64,000 nucleotides of DNA from Pedobacter ginsenosidimutans (GTDB taxonomy: Bacteria; Bacteroidota; Bacteroidia; Sphingobacteriales; Sphingobacteriaceae): positions 48,469 through 112,468 of the forward strand of contig NZ_LMZQ01000028.1 in assembly GCF_001442625.1 (NCBI RefSeq), given 5' to 3'. Made by a program: the position numbers and the translations under genes. Under the pieces are notes generated by a model, which worked only from the letters and a program-made list of their open reading frames with translations, had not been told where the DNA came from and did no database searches. Position 1 is the stretch's first letter, and each line of letters begins with the position of its first letter. Of the stretch, positions 42,910-51,727 are shown piece after piece.

Positions 42910-43929
42910 TTAATTTCCCATACTAACCATCGCTTTAATCACCCCATTCTTTGGATCTAACCAGCTTTCAAATTCATCTTTTACTTCCTCAAATTTAACC
43001 TGATGCGTAATATAGTTGGTAGGATTAACCAAACCCGCTTTCATCGATTTGATTACATGTTCAAAATCTTCAATTGTGGCATTTCTACTGCTCATTAATG
43101 TCGATTCACGCTTGTGAAACTCAGGGTGGTTAAAAATTAAATCTCCTTTTTGCAAGCCGATTAAAACGAATCTTGCTCCATGTGCCATATAGTTTATAGC
43201 GTTGTTAATGGCCTTCTGATTACCTGTAGCATCGATTACAACTGTTGGCATATCGCCATTGGTAATATCGCTCAATTGCTGCACTACATCAGGCTGAATT
43301 GCATTAACTACATGGGCAACCTTTAATTTATCTTTACAGAAAGCCAGGCGGTCTTCGTTAATATCTAAAGCGATTACATTGGCCCCGGCAATTCTGGCGA
43401 ATTCCATTGTGCCCAAACCAATTGGCCCTGCACCAATAACAAGAACAAATTCTCCAGGCTGAACATCTGCCCTGCGAACACCATGTGCACCGATAGCTAA
43501 AGGTTCAACTAAAGCGAGTTCATCATAACTCAAGCTCTCGCCATGTAAAAGTGTTCTGGATGGAACCTGTAAATATTCGCGCATACCACCATCAACATGT
43601 ACACCGCAAACCTGCATTTTAACACAGCAGTTTGGTTTGCTCATTCGGCAGGCAATACATTCGCCACAATTAAAATAGGGAATAAAAGTAACAGCCTCTC
43701 CTATTTTGAAACCATCGGTTCCATCAGCCTCAACCAATTCGCCAGATAACTCGTGACCTAAAACTCTTGGGTAATTAAAGAAAGGTTGTGTGCCCTCAAA
43801 GGCATGTAAATCGGTTCCACAGATACCGATTCTTTTAATTTTTATAATGGCATGGTCTTTTTTAAGCTCAGGTTTTTCTGTTTCTGAATATTCGAAAGTT
43901 CCAGGTGTTGTACAGGTAAGGGTTTTCAT
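42910..43929 (-). CDS. Zinc-dependent alcohol/polyol dehydrogenase
   Basis: 339 residues from ATG 43929; the extra residues of the longer frame are encoded by a dispersed repeat. Catalytic zinc site: GICGTDLHAF (Cys) and GHELSG (His, Glu). Structural zinc: the four Cys in FNCGECIACRMSKPNCC. The NAD-binding motif is VIGAGPIGLG near residue 168. It belongs to the COG1063 threonine/sorbitol dehydrogenase group. Its position after an L-fucose-dehydrogenase-like SDR and glycosidases suggests oxidation of a deoxysugar-derived hydroxy acid. Last gene of the minus-strand array. Confidence 0.88.
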   Translation of the reverse strand: MKTLTCTTPGTFEYSETEKPELKKDHAIIKIKRIGICGTDLHAFEGTQPFFNYPRVLGHELSGELVEADGTDGFKIGEAVTFIPYFNCGECIACRMSKPNCCVKMQVCGVHVDGGMREYLQVPSRTLLHGESLSYDELALVEPLAIGAHGVRRADVQPGEFVLVIGAGPIGLGTMEFARIAGANVIALDINEDRLAFCKDKLKVAHVVNAIQPDVVQQLSDITNGDMPTVVIDATGNQKAINNAINYMAHGARFVLIGLQKGDLIFNHPEFHKRESTLMSSRNATIEDFEHVIKSMKAGLVNPTNYITHQVKFEEVKDEFESWLDPKNGVIKAMVSMGN

Positions 43930-43945
43930 TTTAAATTTATTTATT

Positions 43946-44001
43946 GTCAGTCTGAGCCCGTCGAAGACCATCAATAGTCCTTCGACAGGCTCAGGATGAC
44001 A
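43946..44001. repeat. Palindromic repeat, CTGAGC...GTCGAAG family
   Basis: TCAGTCTGAGCCCGTCGAAG and CTTCGACAGGCTCAGGATGAC form a long imperfect inverted repeat between the SDR and zinc dehydrogenase genes. It shares its arms with 12653, 11945 and 63847. It lies inside the array, so it may shape mRNA processing. Confidence 0.7.
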
Positions 44002-44016
44002 TAATCTCGTAATTAT

Positions 44017-44805
44017 TTAAGCGTTCGCCAAAGCTCTGTCTAAATGAACGTAACCACCATCAACATGGATAATCTGTCCGGTGGTATGACTTGATTTGTT
44101 AGACATTAAAAAGGCTGTCATGTTTGCAATTTCTTCTGCGGTTGTCATTCTATTTTCCAATGGAATTTTTGAAGTGATCTCTTTTAGTTTTTCTTCCGCA
44201 TTATCCAAAGTCTCTATCCAGGTTTCGTAAGCAGGTGTCCAGCATTCGGCAACCACAACTGCATTTACACGAATGCCATATTTTAATAATTCAACAGCCC
44301 ACTCGCGCGTTAATGCATTTCTACCACCATTTGCGGCAGCATAGGCCGAGGTATTCCCCTGTCCGGTTTCAGCCGTTTTTGAAGTGATGTTCACAATTGC
44401 ACCTTTGCTTTTAATTAACTCGGGCAAGGCATGGTGTGCCATCAGGTAATAATGCACTACATTTTTATGTAATGAAGCCATAAAGTCTTTATAATTTCCA
44501 CTTTCTAAGCCTACCCCATCATTAACACCCGCATTATTGACTAAACCATCTATCCGGCCAAATTTAGCCACGATTTCTTTAACTACTTTTTCGCAATCAT
44601 CCGGATTGGAAAGTTCGGCAACAAATTGTTCTGCCTGTTTGCCTTGTGCAACAATTTCATCAACTACTTTTTGGTTATCTGCTGCTTTTCTACCTACGAT
44701 TACGGCAATTGCATTTTCTTTAGCAAATACTTCTGCAATGCTTCTACCAATGCCTTTTGCAGCGCCGGTAATGATAATAACTTTTTCTTTTAATTGTAAA
44801 TCCAT
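44017..44805 (-). CDS. SDR family oxidoreductase, L-fucose dehydrogenase-like
   Basis: 262 residues. TGAAKGIGRSIAEV is the cofactor motif, NNAGVNDGVGLE and NVVHYYLMAHHALP follow, and the ending GQIIHVDGGYVHLDRAL is characteristic of the L-fucose dehydrogenase-like SDRs of Bacteroidota. The catalytic Ser (NITSKTAETG, Ser142) and Tyr155 are present, but position 159, the Lys of YxxxK, is Asn (YAAANGGRNAL). The enzyme would oxidise L-fucose or L-rhamnose to the lactone, consistent with the rhamnosidase and FucP-type permease in the array. The Lys loss leaves activity in some doubt. Confidence 0.82.
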   Translation of the reverse strand: MDLQLKEKVIIITGAAKGIGRSIAEVFAKENAIAVIVGRKAADNQKVVDEIVAQGKQAEQFVAELSNPDDCEKVVKEIVAKFGRIDGLVNNAGVNDGVGLESGNYKDFMASLHKNVVHYYLMAHHALPELIKSKGAIVNITSKTAETGQGNTSAYAAANGGRNALTREWAVELLKYGIRVNAVVVAECWTPAYETWIETLDNAEEKLKEITSKIPLENRMTTAEEIANMTAFLMSNKSSHTTGQIIHVDGGYVHLDRALANA

Positions 44806-44825
44806 TTTTTACTAATTTTATATTG

Positions 44826-44891
44826 ATCGTCACCCTGAATTCATTTCAGGGTCTTTTTTAGCTAGATGCTGAAATAAATTCAGCATGACGA
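44826..44891. repeat. Palindromic repeat with GCTGAAATAAATTCAGC
   Basis: CCCTGAATTCATTTCAGGG followed by T6, then AGATGCTGAAATAAATTCAGCATGACG. The second half is identical to 42859-42885. It lies between the DUF5703 gene and the SDR gene. Confidence 0.7.
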
Positions 44892-44911
44892 AGTGACTAA
44901 ACCTTAGCCTA

Positions 44912-47410
44912 TTATTTAATCATATTAATTATATCCGCTTTTCTTGATTCCGGCAATACTTTTAAATCTATTAATTTCCCATCTTTTAAAGTGCCTTCAA
45001 CGGTGGTTTGGTAAGGTGCATATAGTTTGAAATGTACATCCCATTCTTTAGGCCATGCAGGGTAAAGATAAATCTTTTTTCCGTCTACCTGCATCAGCAT
45101 TTCCTGTAAACCGATCATACCGGAGCCGCCCCAATTATGGTCCGGTGCCCAGTCGAAGCCAGGTCCCCAGAATGCGGTGAATCTCCTCCCTGAGTCTTTT
45201 AACTTTGTGGTGGTTAATTTTGCAGCATCTTCTGTTAAACCTAATCTTGCTGCAAAAATATTGTCCTGTTTCCAGCCGATATAACTGCGGAATTTCAATA
45301 CATCAGTGTCGTATTTGAAGGTATTGATGGCGGTATCTAAACCAGGTTTACCAATTCCATAAATTCCCCAGGGATAAACAGAATACAACTGTGGGCTTTC
45401 GGTATTGTTAATGCGCTCCCAAAGTTTTGCAGGAGCAATTGTTGCGCGATCTCCGAACGTTCTAAAACTGATAGGTGGAATGGTTTTTTGCATGGTTTTC
45501 CATTCTGATTTTTGCTTTTCAGATAAATTGGGATGCTCCAGAAGTCGTTCTAAAACGGTTTTTAACGCCGCAATGGTTGAGGTGGCGTTATAGGCCATTT
45601 TGTAGGTTTCAGCACCAGACCCAGGATACAAAACCAAATGTCCATCGGCATCTAAAGCTTTTGCTCCGCGTTGTTTGGCTAAATAAGTGTAGTGTTCTTT
45701 GAAAAAGGTAAGTGAACTTTCAATCAAGGGAAGATATTTTTCAATGTTATTGCCATTATACCTTTCTGTTTCCAAAATCATCATACAAAACTCTAAAACG
45801 GTATCCCATTCATACTCTAACCAGGCATTGTATTCCATGCCTTTGTTAAAATCGGCAGGACGTTTCCAGCCATATTCTGCTGGATTTGGTAATCCAAAAT
45901 TTTCCAATTGCTCCGTAAAACTGGCGCCATTATGTCCCCAGGCAGCTTCCGTTCTGGTTTCAGCATTTTTTAACAAATCCAGATAGAAATCGAACTGGGG
46001 TTTCATCATTTCAAAATCGCCGCTTTTTAACATCGGCCAATAAACTAAACGTTGGTTTTGTGCGGTGTGCGTGCCACCACCCCAATTCCTGAAATCGGGT
46101 GTATATTTCAGCGCCGTATCAGTAAGTTGCGGATCGAAGGTAAATAAACCGCCATTAAATTTCGTGGGGTATTTGCCAAAGGCATTGCAGCCCAACATAT
46201 ACCTGAATAACTGATAATTTTTAGCCGATTGATTGGCTGATTCATCTTTCGAATTGATGTAGATGAAACTCTTTTCAAAGTAATCATTCCACCATTTTAT
46301 ACTGGATTTATGATTGTTATTGATTTTTAATGAAGTTAACTGTTTTTCCCAATCAGAAATTGATTCAGTTTTAACTGTATGTAAAGCAATAGTAATATGG
46401 CTTGAACGCGAAGGTTTTTTACTTTTCAAGGTCCAGGCTTTAAAAGGTGTACTTAAATAGATACCTTCATCATTCCCTGCCGGAAGCAGGTTATCTCCAT
46501 GCATTGAGCCGCCAAAAATCAGGTTTTTTAGCGGATTGAACAATTCGGCCTTTCTATCATCGAGACCTTGCTGTTTCACTGTAATATCGAATACAGTTTC
46601 GGGTTTATTTTGATGGTAAAATTGAACGGTATTGTTTTTAAAAGAAATTTCATCTTTAAGGGTTTTTACAATGCCCTGGGGCGCCCATTTATACGAATTT
46701 TGGTTGTTCTCTTTGCCTTTTGTAATGCGGTCTTCAAAGCGCCAGCTTTCGTAACTGGCCTCTGTTATGGTATTTTGGCTGGATTTAATGTCTAAATGGA
46801 TAACCGGATTAAAAACATCTACCCAAACGTTGATTTTTGTACTTAATTTACCATTTGAGCCTGAGATCTGGGCATAACCATCTTTTAAGATCAGTTCTTG
46901 TTTAAATGATTGCCCCTGGAAAGGGTTTGGGGATAATTTGAGTTTTACACGACCAAGTTTAAGCAAGGTATTATTCTCGTCGAAGGTGCCGCTTTTGGAT
47001 AGATAGAGGTAAACATTACCATTTTCTACCCAGAGGTTAAGGCCGATATCGCCGCCACCTACAGGCATGGAGGCTGATGAATTAAGGCTTTGGGTATTCC
47101 AAACCACGTTATATGAGGCTTTTTCCTGTGAAAAAACATTTGAGGTGAGGAAACACAAAGACAAGGAGAACACCAGGGAAAGCTTGAGGTTTTTTGACCA
47201 TGTAAGATATATAAGGGCATTAAAGCCAATAAGCCATATACTTAGTGTGCTTTGTACCTTTGTGGTTAATGTTTTTTGGCGTGTGGTATTTGACCACCTA
47301 AGGCAGCTGAGGGCACCTGAGGCATGGTTTGAAAATTCGAGCCATATAAGGCATATCAGAACATTTAAGTTCCTAAATAAAATACTTAGTGGCTTCGTGG
47401 TTAAATTCAT
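44912..47410 (-). CDS. DUF5703-domain glycoside hydrolase-like protein
   Basis: The mature part (from about SQEKASYNVVWNTQ) is a large secreted protein whose first domain matches DUF5703 (SMPVGGGDIGLNLWVENGNV, LLKLGRVKLKLSPNPF, INVWVDVFNPVIHLD). It is followed by an alpha/alpha-barrel region (GCNAFGKYPTKFNGGLFTFD, FRNWGGGTHTAQNQRLVYWP, WGHNGASF, YPGSGAETYKMAYNATS) like GH95/GH127-clan hydrolases. The activity of the family is not firmly known to me; the neighbours suggest a pectic glycan. The start is uncertain: the signal peptide core (LKLSLVFSLSLCFLTSNVFSQ) has no ATG, and the first in-frame ATG after the esterase stop is 47410; the frame is open to 47476. About 80 residues before the signal core come from an intergenic-type repeat. 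Confidence 0.8.
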   Translation of the reverse strand: MNLTTKPLSILFRNLNVLICLIWLEFSNHASGALSCLRWSNTTRQKTLTTKVQSTLSIWLIGFNALIYLTWSKNLKLSLVFSLSLCFLTSNVFSQEKASYNVVWNTQSLNSSASMPVGGGDIGLNLWVENGNVYLYLSKSGTFDENNTLLKLGRVKLKLSPNPFQGQSFKQELILKDGYAQISGSNGKLSTKINVWVDVFNPVIHLDIKSSQNTITEASYESWRFEDRITKGKENNQNSYKWAPQGIVKTLKDEISFKNNTVQFYHQNKPETVFDITVKQQGLDDRKAELFNPLKNLIFGGSMHGDNLLPAGNDEGIYLSTPFKAWTLKSKKPSRSSHITIALHTVKTESISDWEKQLTSLKINNNHKSSIKWWNDYFEKSFIYINSKDESANQSAKNYQLFRYMLGCNAFGKYPTKFNGGLFTFDPQLTDTALKYTPDFRNWGGGTHTAQNQRLVYWPMLKSGDFEMMKPQFDFYLDLLKNAETRTEAAWGHNGASFTEQLENFGLPNPAEYGWKRPADFNKGMEYNAWLEYEWDTVLEFCMMILETERYNGNNIEKYLPLIESSLTFFKEHYTYLAKQRGAKALDADGHLVLYPGSGAETYKMAYNATSTIAALKTVLERLLEHPNLSEKQKSEWKTMQKTIPPISFRTFGDRATIAPAKLWERINNTESPQLYSVYPWGIYGIGKPGLDTAINTFKYDTDVLKFRSYIGWKQDNIFAARLGLTEDAAKLTTTKLKDSGRRFTAFWGPGFDWAPDHNWGGSGMIGLQEMLMQVDGKKIYLYPAWPKEWDVHFKLYAPYQTTVEGTLKDGKLIDLKVLPESRKADIINMIK
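47180..47410. repeat. Intergenic-type repeat forming the 5' coding part of the DUF5703 gene
   Basis: Read on the minus strand, TTTAACCACGAAGCCACTAAG and TTAACCACAAAGGTACAAAGC are two copies of a motif about 140 bp apart, each followed by AAGT(A)-T and a TATATGG/TACATGG block. In protein the two copies read LTTKPLSI...LICLIWLEFSN and LTTKVQST...LIYLTWSKN. Such TTAACCAC-(A/G)AAG-CACTAAG runs are common non-coding dispersed sequences in Bacteroidota, which makes their place inside a reading frame unusual. Confidence 0.6.
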
Positions 47411-47420
47411 TTTAAAATTA

Positions 47421-48848
47421 CTAATTCTCCCAATCATCGGTGCGGAATGAGGAAACAGGTAATCCGTCGTTCCCAAATAAATCGCCGGTTACAAAATCTT
47501 TAAAGGCATAGCGAACAGCCACCGGTACTTTAACCTGCTCTGCGGAAACGGTGATGCTACTTCCTGTTATAGCGGCTTTCGCGGGATAAAATTTATGGTC
47601 TGCTGCTGCTACTTCAAATAAGGCCAAATCTTTGCCAAATGAAGTTAAGCCATTTGTTACATTTTGGAACTTGATAACCGCTTTATTTTTATCGATGTTC
47701 AAAGATTCATAGTTAGGACTTAATGCACCAAAACCTTTTATACCATAAGTTTGAGATAAGGCCAGGTAAGCCAAACGTGTTCCACCCTGTTTTTTGTTTG
47801 CGGGATGAATTGATTTTTCCTCACCAATATCCATTAAAACTGCCATCCCTGAATTTGGAATTTTAGTTAGGGATTTACGTTGTGCATCCCGTAAAAAGGC
47901 CGAGTTAAACTTGCCGCCAACATGATAAGGTGGCAATTGGGCATAGTTGTAGGGCGCAATCTGAGCATAATAGAAAGGAAAATCACCATTATCCCAATTT
48001 TTTCTCCAGGAAGAAACCATCGCAGGGAATAAATCTTCGTAGCGGTCTGGACGTTCATAATTCGATTCGCCCTGATACCAGATGGCGCCTTTTATGCCAT
48101 AACCGATTACAGGATAAAGCATGCCATTGTATAAAGTTGTGGGCGTTCTGCTTACTTCTTTTATGCTGTCGGTTTTTGAAGGAATTTTAACCTCAGGGAA
48201 TGCTTTTAAATCCTCGGGCGACATCCAGGCTTCAATTGTAGAACCGCCGTAACTATCGTTGATGATCCCGATGGGAACATTTAACATCTCGCTTAATAAG
48301 GAGCCAAAGTAATAAGCGGTTGCGCTAAAATTGGCAACGGTTTCAGGGGCAGCTGATTTCCATTGAGACGCTTTGCTGTTTTCTTGTCGTTCTGTGATGG
48401 AAGAACGCGGAACAGTATAAAGCCTGATGTTTTTATTGGTAGATTTTAGAATGGCCTCATTTGAACCAATTATCGGCTGACTTTTAAAGCCTTTCATAGG
48501 CATTTCCATGTTCGATTGGCCACCACAGAACCAAACTTCACCAATTAAAATGTCGGTCAGGACAAGTTTTTCACCATCGTTTAATTCAATATGATATGGC
48601 CCCCCGGCTGAAGGGGTAGCAATTTTTATTTTCCATTTACCAGCCTGATCAGTAATAACGGTATAGTGCTGTTTGTTCCAGGAGGTATTGATTTTTACCT
48701 TGGCAGCGGGTTTGGCCCAGCCCCATATGGCAACATTGCTTTGTTGTTGTAACACCATGTGATCGGTAAAAATCGATGCAGGCTTTACCGTGGCTGATGC
48801 AATGAGGCAACAAGTGAGGTTTAAGAATATAAAGAGTTTTAGTTTCAT
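47421..48848 (-). CDS. Sialate O-acetylesterase-type carbohydrate esterase
   Basis: 475 residues from ATG 48848, which begins a signal peptide (MKLKLFIFLNLTCCLIASA); the longer frame adds non-homologous residues. SGNH-type esterase motifs: VWFCGGQSNMEMPMKGF (nucleophile Ser), GAIWYQGESNYERPDRYEDLF (Gly and Asn/Glu) and EKSIHPANKKQGG (catalytic His). An N-terminal beta domain (IFTDHMVLQQQSNVAIWGWA) is typical of this family. In pectin-degrading loci such enzymes remove O-acetyl groups from glycans. It ends 10 bp before the first in-frame ATG of the DUF5703 gene. Confidence 0.88.
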   Translation of the reverse strand: MKLKLFIFLNLTCCLIASATVKPASIFTDHMVLQQQSNVAIWGWAKPAAKVKINTSWNKQHYTVITDQAGKWKIKIATPSAGGPYHIELNDGEKLVLTDILIGEVWFCGGQSNMEMPMKGFKSQPIIGSNEAILKSTNKNIRLYTVPRSSITERQENSKASQWKSAAPETVANFSATAYYFGSLLSEMLNVPIGIINDSYGGSTIEAWMSPEDLKAFPEVKIPSKTDSIKEVSRTPTTLYNGMLYPVIGYGIKGAIWYQGESNYERPDRYEDLFPAMVSSWRKNWDNGDFPFYYAQIAPYNYAQLPPYHVGGKFNSAFLRDAQRKSLTKIPNSGMAVLMDIGEEKSIHPANKKQGGTRLAYLALSQTYGIKGFGALSPNYESLNIDKNKAVIKFQNVTNGLTSFGKDLALFEVAAADHKFYPAKAAITGSSITVSAEQVKVPVAVRYAFKDFVTGDLFGNDGLPVSSFRTDDWEN

Positions 48849-48889
48849 TGTTTTTATTAAATATTTGCTCAATAAGTGGCTATTGTAAT

Positions 48890-48995
48890 AGTTATCGTCA
48901 TTTCGAGCGGACCCGATAGCTATCGGGTGCAACGTAGTCGAGAAATCTATTATAGATCTCTCCGTTTCGCTGTGCTTCAGTCGAGATGACGATTA
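48890..48995. repeat. Palindromic repeat upstream of the esterase gene
   Basis: ATCGTCATTTCGAGCGGA, CCCGATAGCTATCGGG, CGTAGTCGAGAAATCT and, inverted, CTTCAGTCGAGATGACGAT. The outer arms pair as ATCGTCAT/ATGACGAT. It lies between the GH127 and esterase genes. A related half copy with CATCCGATAGCTATCAGATGACG is at 55238-55258. Confidence 0.7.
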
Positions 48996-49003
48996 AAGTG
49001 ACC

Positions 49004-51067
49004 TTATCTATTCACCGGCAGCCATACTGACATTTCTGAATGGCCGCGGTTTCCCCAGGCAAAGTATGGCACCAGTTTAATTTCTGTTGTTGTATTTTTA
49101 TCTTCAATGGGCCTGTACAACACATTTTTCCAGTTGTTTGTCGTTACCATTTTTGCATTTCCTACCAAACTCATCATTGCAGCGCCATCAATGTTAATGG
49201 GTTTGACCTCAAATTTAGTTGAAGCCGGAATAAAAGCATTAAAAATACTTTTACCAGGTAAATCTGTCGATTCCAGGCAGTAAACAATTGGTCCGCGTTT
49301 TACCGCTACCTGATTCCTGTTTTCTTCAACCAAGGGATTGGCTTCAATCAAAGTGGCATCCATAGGGAGATTTAATTCAATTACATCACCTTTTTTCCAA
49401 ACGCGGCTGATTTCTGCATAAGTTCCGGAAATGGCTTTAACATTTTCAGTTTTTCCATTGATTGTGATCTGTGCATCATGTGTCCACGACGGGATTCTCA
49501 AAAATAATGAATAAGCTTTATTCCCTATTTCCTTAATGCTGATTTTGATCTTCCCATCCCAGGGATAATTGGTTTCCTGGGATAAAGAAATTTTCTGACC
49601 ATTAGTTAATGTTGTATTTAGGTTATTACCGCCATACAAATTGAACCACAATCCTTTATCTGAAGTACTGTAGGCATAATCACTAACTTCTGCAATGGTT
49701 CTGACTACGTTTGGCGGGCAGCAATTGGATAATGCAATATAAGGCACCCTATCTTTCGACCAGCGTTGTTTAAACGGTAAATCGTCCGATTGCGCCAAAG
49801 GATTGGTGTATAAAAAGTTTTTTCCATCCAAACTAATTCCAGACAGAACGCTATTGTGTAAAGCCAGTTCCATTACATCAGCATATTTTGCATCGCCTGT
49901 AATCTGCAACATACGCCAGTTCCAAAGTACGTTACCAATGTTGGCGCAGGTTTCGTTATGTGCAGTAAAATTGGGCAATTGAAAATCGCGGCCAAAAGCC
50001 TGGTGAATTTTCTGCACATCGGCCGGATTATAGGATGTGCCATCGGGCGAAGTACCGTCGTAAAGTGAACCGCAACCTCCTGTAATGTACATTTTGTGCT
50101 GATTGACATCATCCCACATTAAATTTAAAGTATTTAATAGCGAATCTTTACCTGTTTCGGCATATAAATCAGCCACACCGGCATAAAGGTAGTTGGCACG
50201 AACGGCATGGCCCATGGCTTTCGTTTGTTGTAGAAAAGGAATGCGATCCTGGTTATCATCTGTTCCATCATCAATTTTACCTTTGATGGCGATTAAATGC
50301 TGCGCCAGTTCTAAATACCGGGGATCTTTTGTGGTGCGGTACATTTCTACAACGCCCATGTAATGCGATGGACATATCGCATTTCTTGCTAATGTTGGCG
50401 AAGCAGATTTGTAGAAATTATACAGATAATCTGTTGCTTTTTTAGCAATGTTAAGCAAAGTAGTTTTTCCGGTTGCACGGTAATGGATGCAGCCAGCCGT
50501 CATTAAATGGCCTATATTGTATGATTCGAAGCTCAACCGATCCTGAAACTGGTTTTTAGAGCCTGTTTTGCGCTGCTCAATCATTGCTTTGGTATAAATG
50601 TAACCATCGTTGCGTTGTGATTTACCGATTACCACAATGGCTTTATCCATCATTTCATTCAGCTTTGGATTTTTGGTTGAAGCATATAAAACAGCTACAG
50701 CCTCCAACGTTTTGTAATAATCGCCATCATGGAAAGACGGACCAGCATGCGAACCCGTATCTAAACCTGCTGCAATTTTGAAATTTTCAAAAGCGTGACT
50801 GATCTTGGGATCGTTATAAATGGCCCACATATTGGGTACCATAGTTTCGGTAGCCACCTTAAAGCGGTCGGCCCAAAATCCTGTTGTCCAGCTTACATCC
50901 GTCATATTGATGCTGTGCAATTTCGCATAAGGCGAATTTGACGTATTAACCAAAGCCCTGTCTTGTGCTTTAGCGCTTAACGTTAGAAAAAGCGCTGTGC
51001 AAATAATTACCTGAAGTCGTAAAGTCTGCAGGAGAAAATTTTCGGTTATATGAGGTAGCTTTTTCAT
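49004..51067 (-). CDS. Glycoside hydrolase family 127 (beta-L-arabinofuranosidase domain)
   Basis: 687 residues with a signal peptide ending in LSAKAQ. The GH127/GH146-type zinc-cysteine centre is visible: Glu in FTAHNETCANIGNVLW and the Cys pair in LSNCCPPNVVRTIAEVSDYAY. In this family a zinc-coordinated Cys is the nucleophile and Glu is its partner. The C-terminal beta sandwich (IPSWTHDAQITINGK, VAVKRGPIVYCLES) is complete. It would release beta-L-arabinofuranose or a related sugar from plant glycans; the arabinose could then be used by araBDA. Part of the minus-strand array. Confidence 0.88.
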   Translation of the reverse strand: MKKLPHITENFLLQTLRLQVIICTALFLTLSAKAQDRALVNTSNSPYAKLHSINMTDVSWTTGFWADRFKVATETMVPNMWAIYNDPKISHAFENFKIAAGLDTGSHAGPSFHDGDYYKTLEAVAVLYASTKNPKLNEMMDKAIVVIGKSQRNDGYIYTKAMIEQRKTGSKNQFQDRLSFESYNIGHLMTAGCIHYRATGKTTLLNIAKKATDYLYNFYKSASPTLARNAICPSHYMGVVEMYRTTKDPRYLELAQHLIAIKGKIDDGTDDNQDRIPFLQQTKAMGHAVRANYLYAGVADLYAETGKDSLLNTLNLMWDDVNQHKMYITGGCGSLYDGTSPDGTSYNPADVQKIHQAFGRDFQLPNFTAHNETCANIGNVLWNWRMLQITGDAKYADVMELALHNSVLSGISLDGKNFLYTNPLAQSDDLPFKQRWSKDRVPYIALSNCCPPNVVRTIAEVSDYAYSTSDKGLWFNLYGGNNLNTTLTNGQKISLSQETNYPWDGKIKISIKEIGNKAYSLFLRIPSWTHDAQITINGKTENVKAISGTYAEISRVWKKGDVIELNLPMDATLIEANPLVEENRNQVAVKRGPIVYCLESTDLPGKSIFNAFIPASTKFEVKPINIDGAAMMSLVGNAKMVTTNNWKNVLYRPIEDKNTTTEIKLVPYFAWGNRGHSEMSVWLPVNR

Positions 51068-51112
51068 TATTTTTTAGTTTTTAACCAGGAAATGTTTCTG
51101 ATTTTAATGTTA

Positions 51113-51703
51113 TTAATCTAATTTATTACCAAGAGTCCTTAGGTTCTGAAGCGTAGGTAATGGCCTGATCATCATTTTCTTTGTATTTTTCTTTAGGATT
51201 TTTGCGGAACCTAATAACGTTGTTGTTTCAGTTCTCACTCCTGTTAAAAGATCAAATACAGTCTCGGTTGTTGCATTTTGCCCATCATAAACTACGCTAG
51301 AGACTTTAATCAACTGAAAAGTTCCATTTTTGTAGATGAATTTATACTCAAAGCGAACATCATTTTTTTCGGTGTTCATTAATAAAAATCCGTTTTCAAT
51401 AAAAAAATAAGGGATTTGATTTTTAGCATGTACACCGTTTACATATTTGGGTTCAATTACATCAGTTGAAGAGAAAACCATTTTAAATTTCTTATTTGGC
51501 TGTAATAAAAATATTTGTAACCTTAATGGGACCGTTGTATCGATCGTATCCATCGTAATTACGGTTTTGTCGATCAAACCATCTTTATTTAAATCGCCCT
51601 TTTCTAACCTGATCTGTACATTAAAATTATCCTTCACCTTCTTTTGTTGAGCGTAAACAATAGTTTGGGTAAAAGCCAGAATTAACACAATTATTTTTTT
51701 CAT
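51113..51703 (-). CDS. Secreted protein of unknown function with a Ca-binding-like loop
   Basis: 196 residues, signal peptide ending in IVYAQ. The segment GDLNKDGLIDKTVI has the DxNxDGxxD spacing of an EF-hand or dockerin-like calcium loop, as in VCBS/FG-GAP-like repeats. The rest is beta-rich and unassigned. It lies between the GH106 and GH127 genes with gaps of 25-45 bp, so it is surely part of the operon, yet no known pectin enzyme matches it. Confidence 0.65.
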   Translation of the reverse strand: MKKIIVLILAFTQTIVYAQQKKVKDNFNVQIRLEKGDLNKDGLIDKTVITMDTIDTTVPLRLQIFLLQPNKKFKMVFSSTDVIEPKYVNGVHAKNQIPYFFIENGFLLMNTEKNDVRFEYKFIYKNGTFQLIKVSSVVYDGQNATTETVFDLLTGVRTETTTLLGSAKILKKNTKKMMIRPLPTLQNLRTLGNKLD

Positions 51704-51727
51704 TTATTTTGAAATATTAAATTCCGA

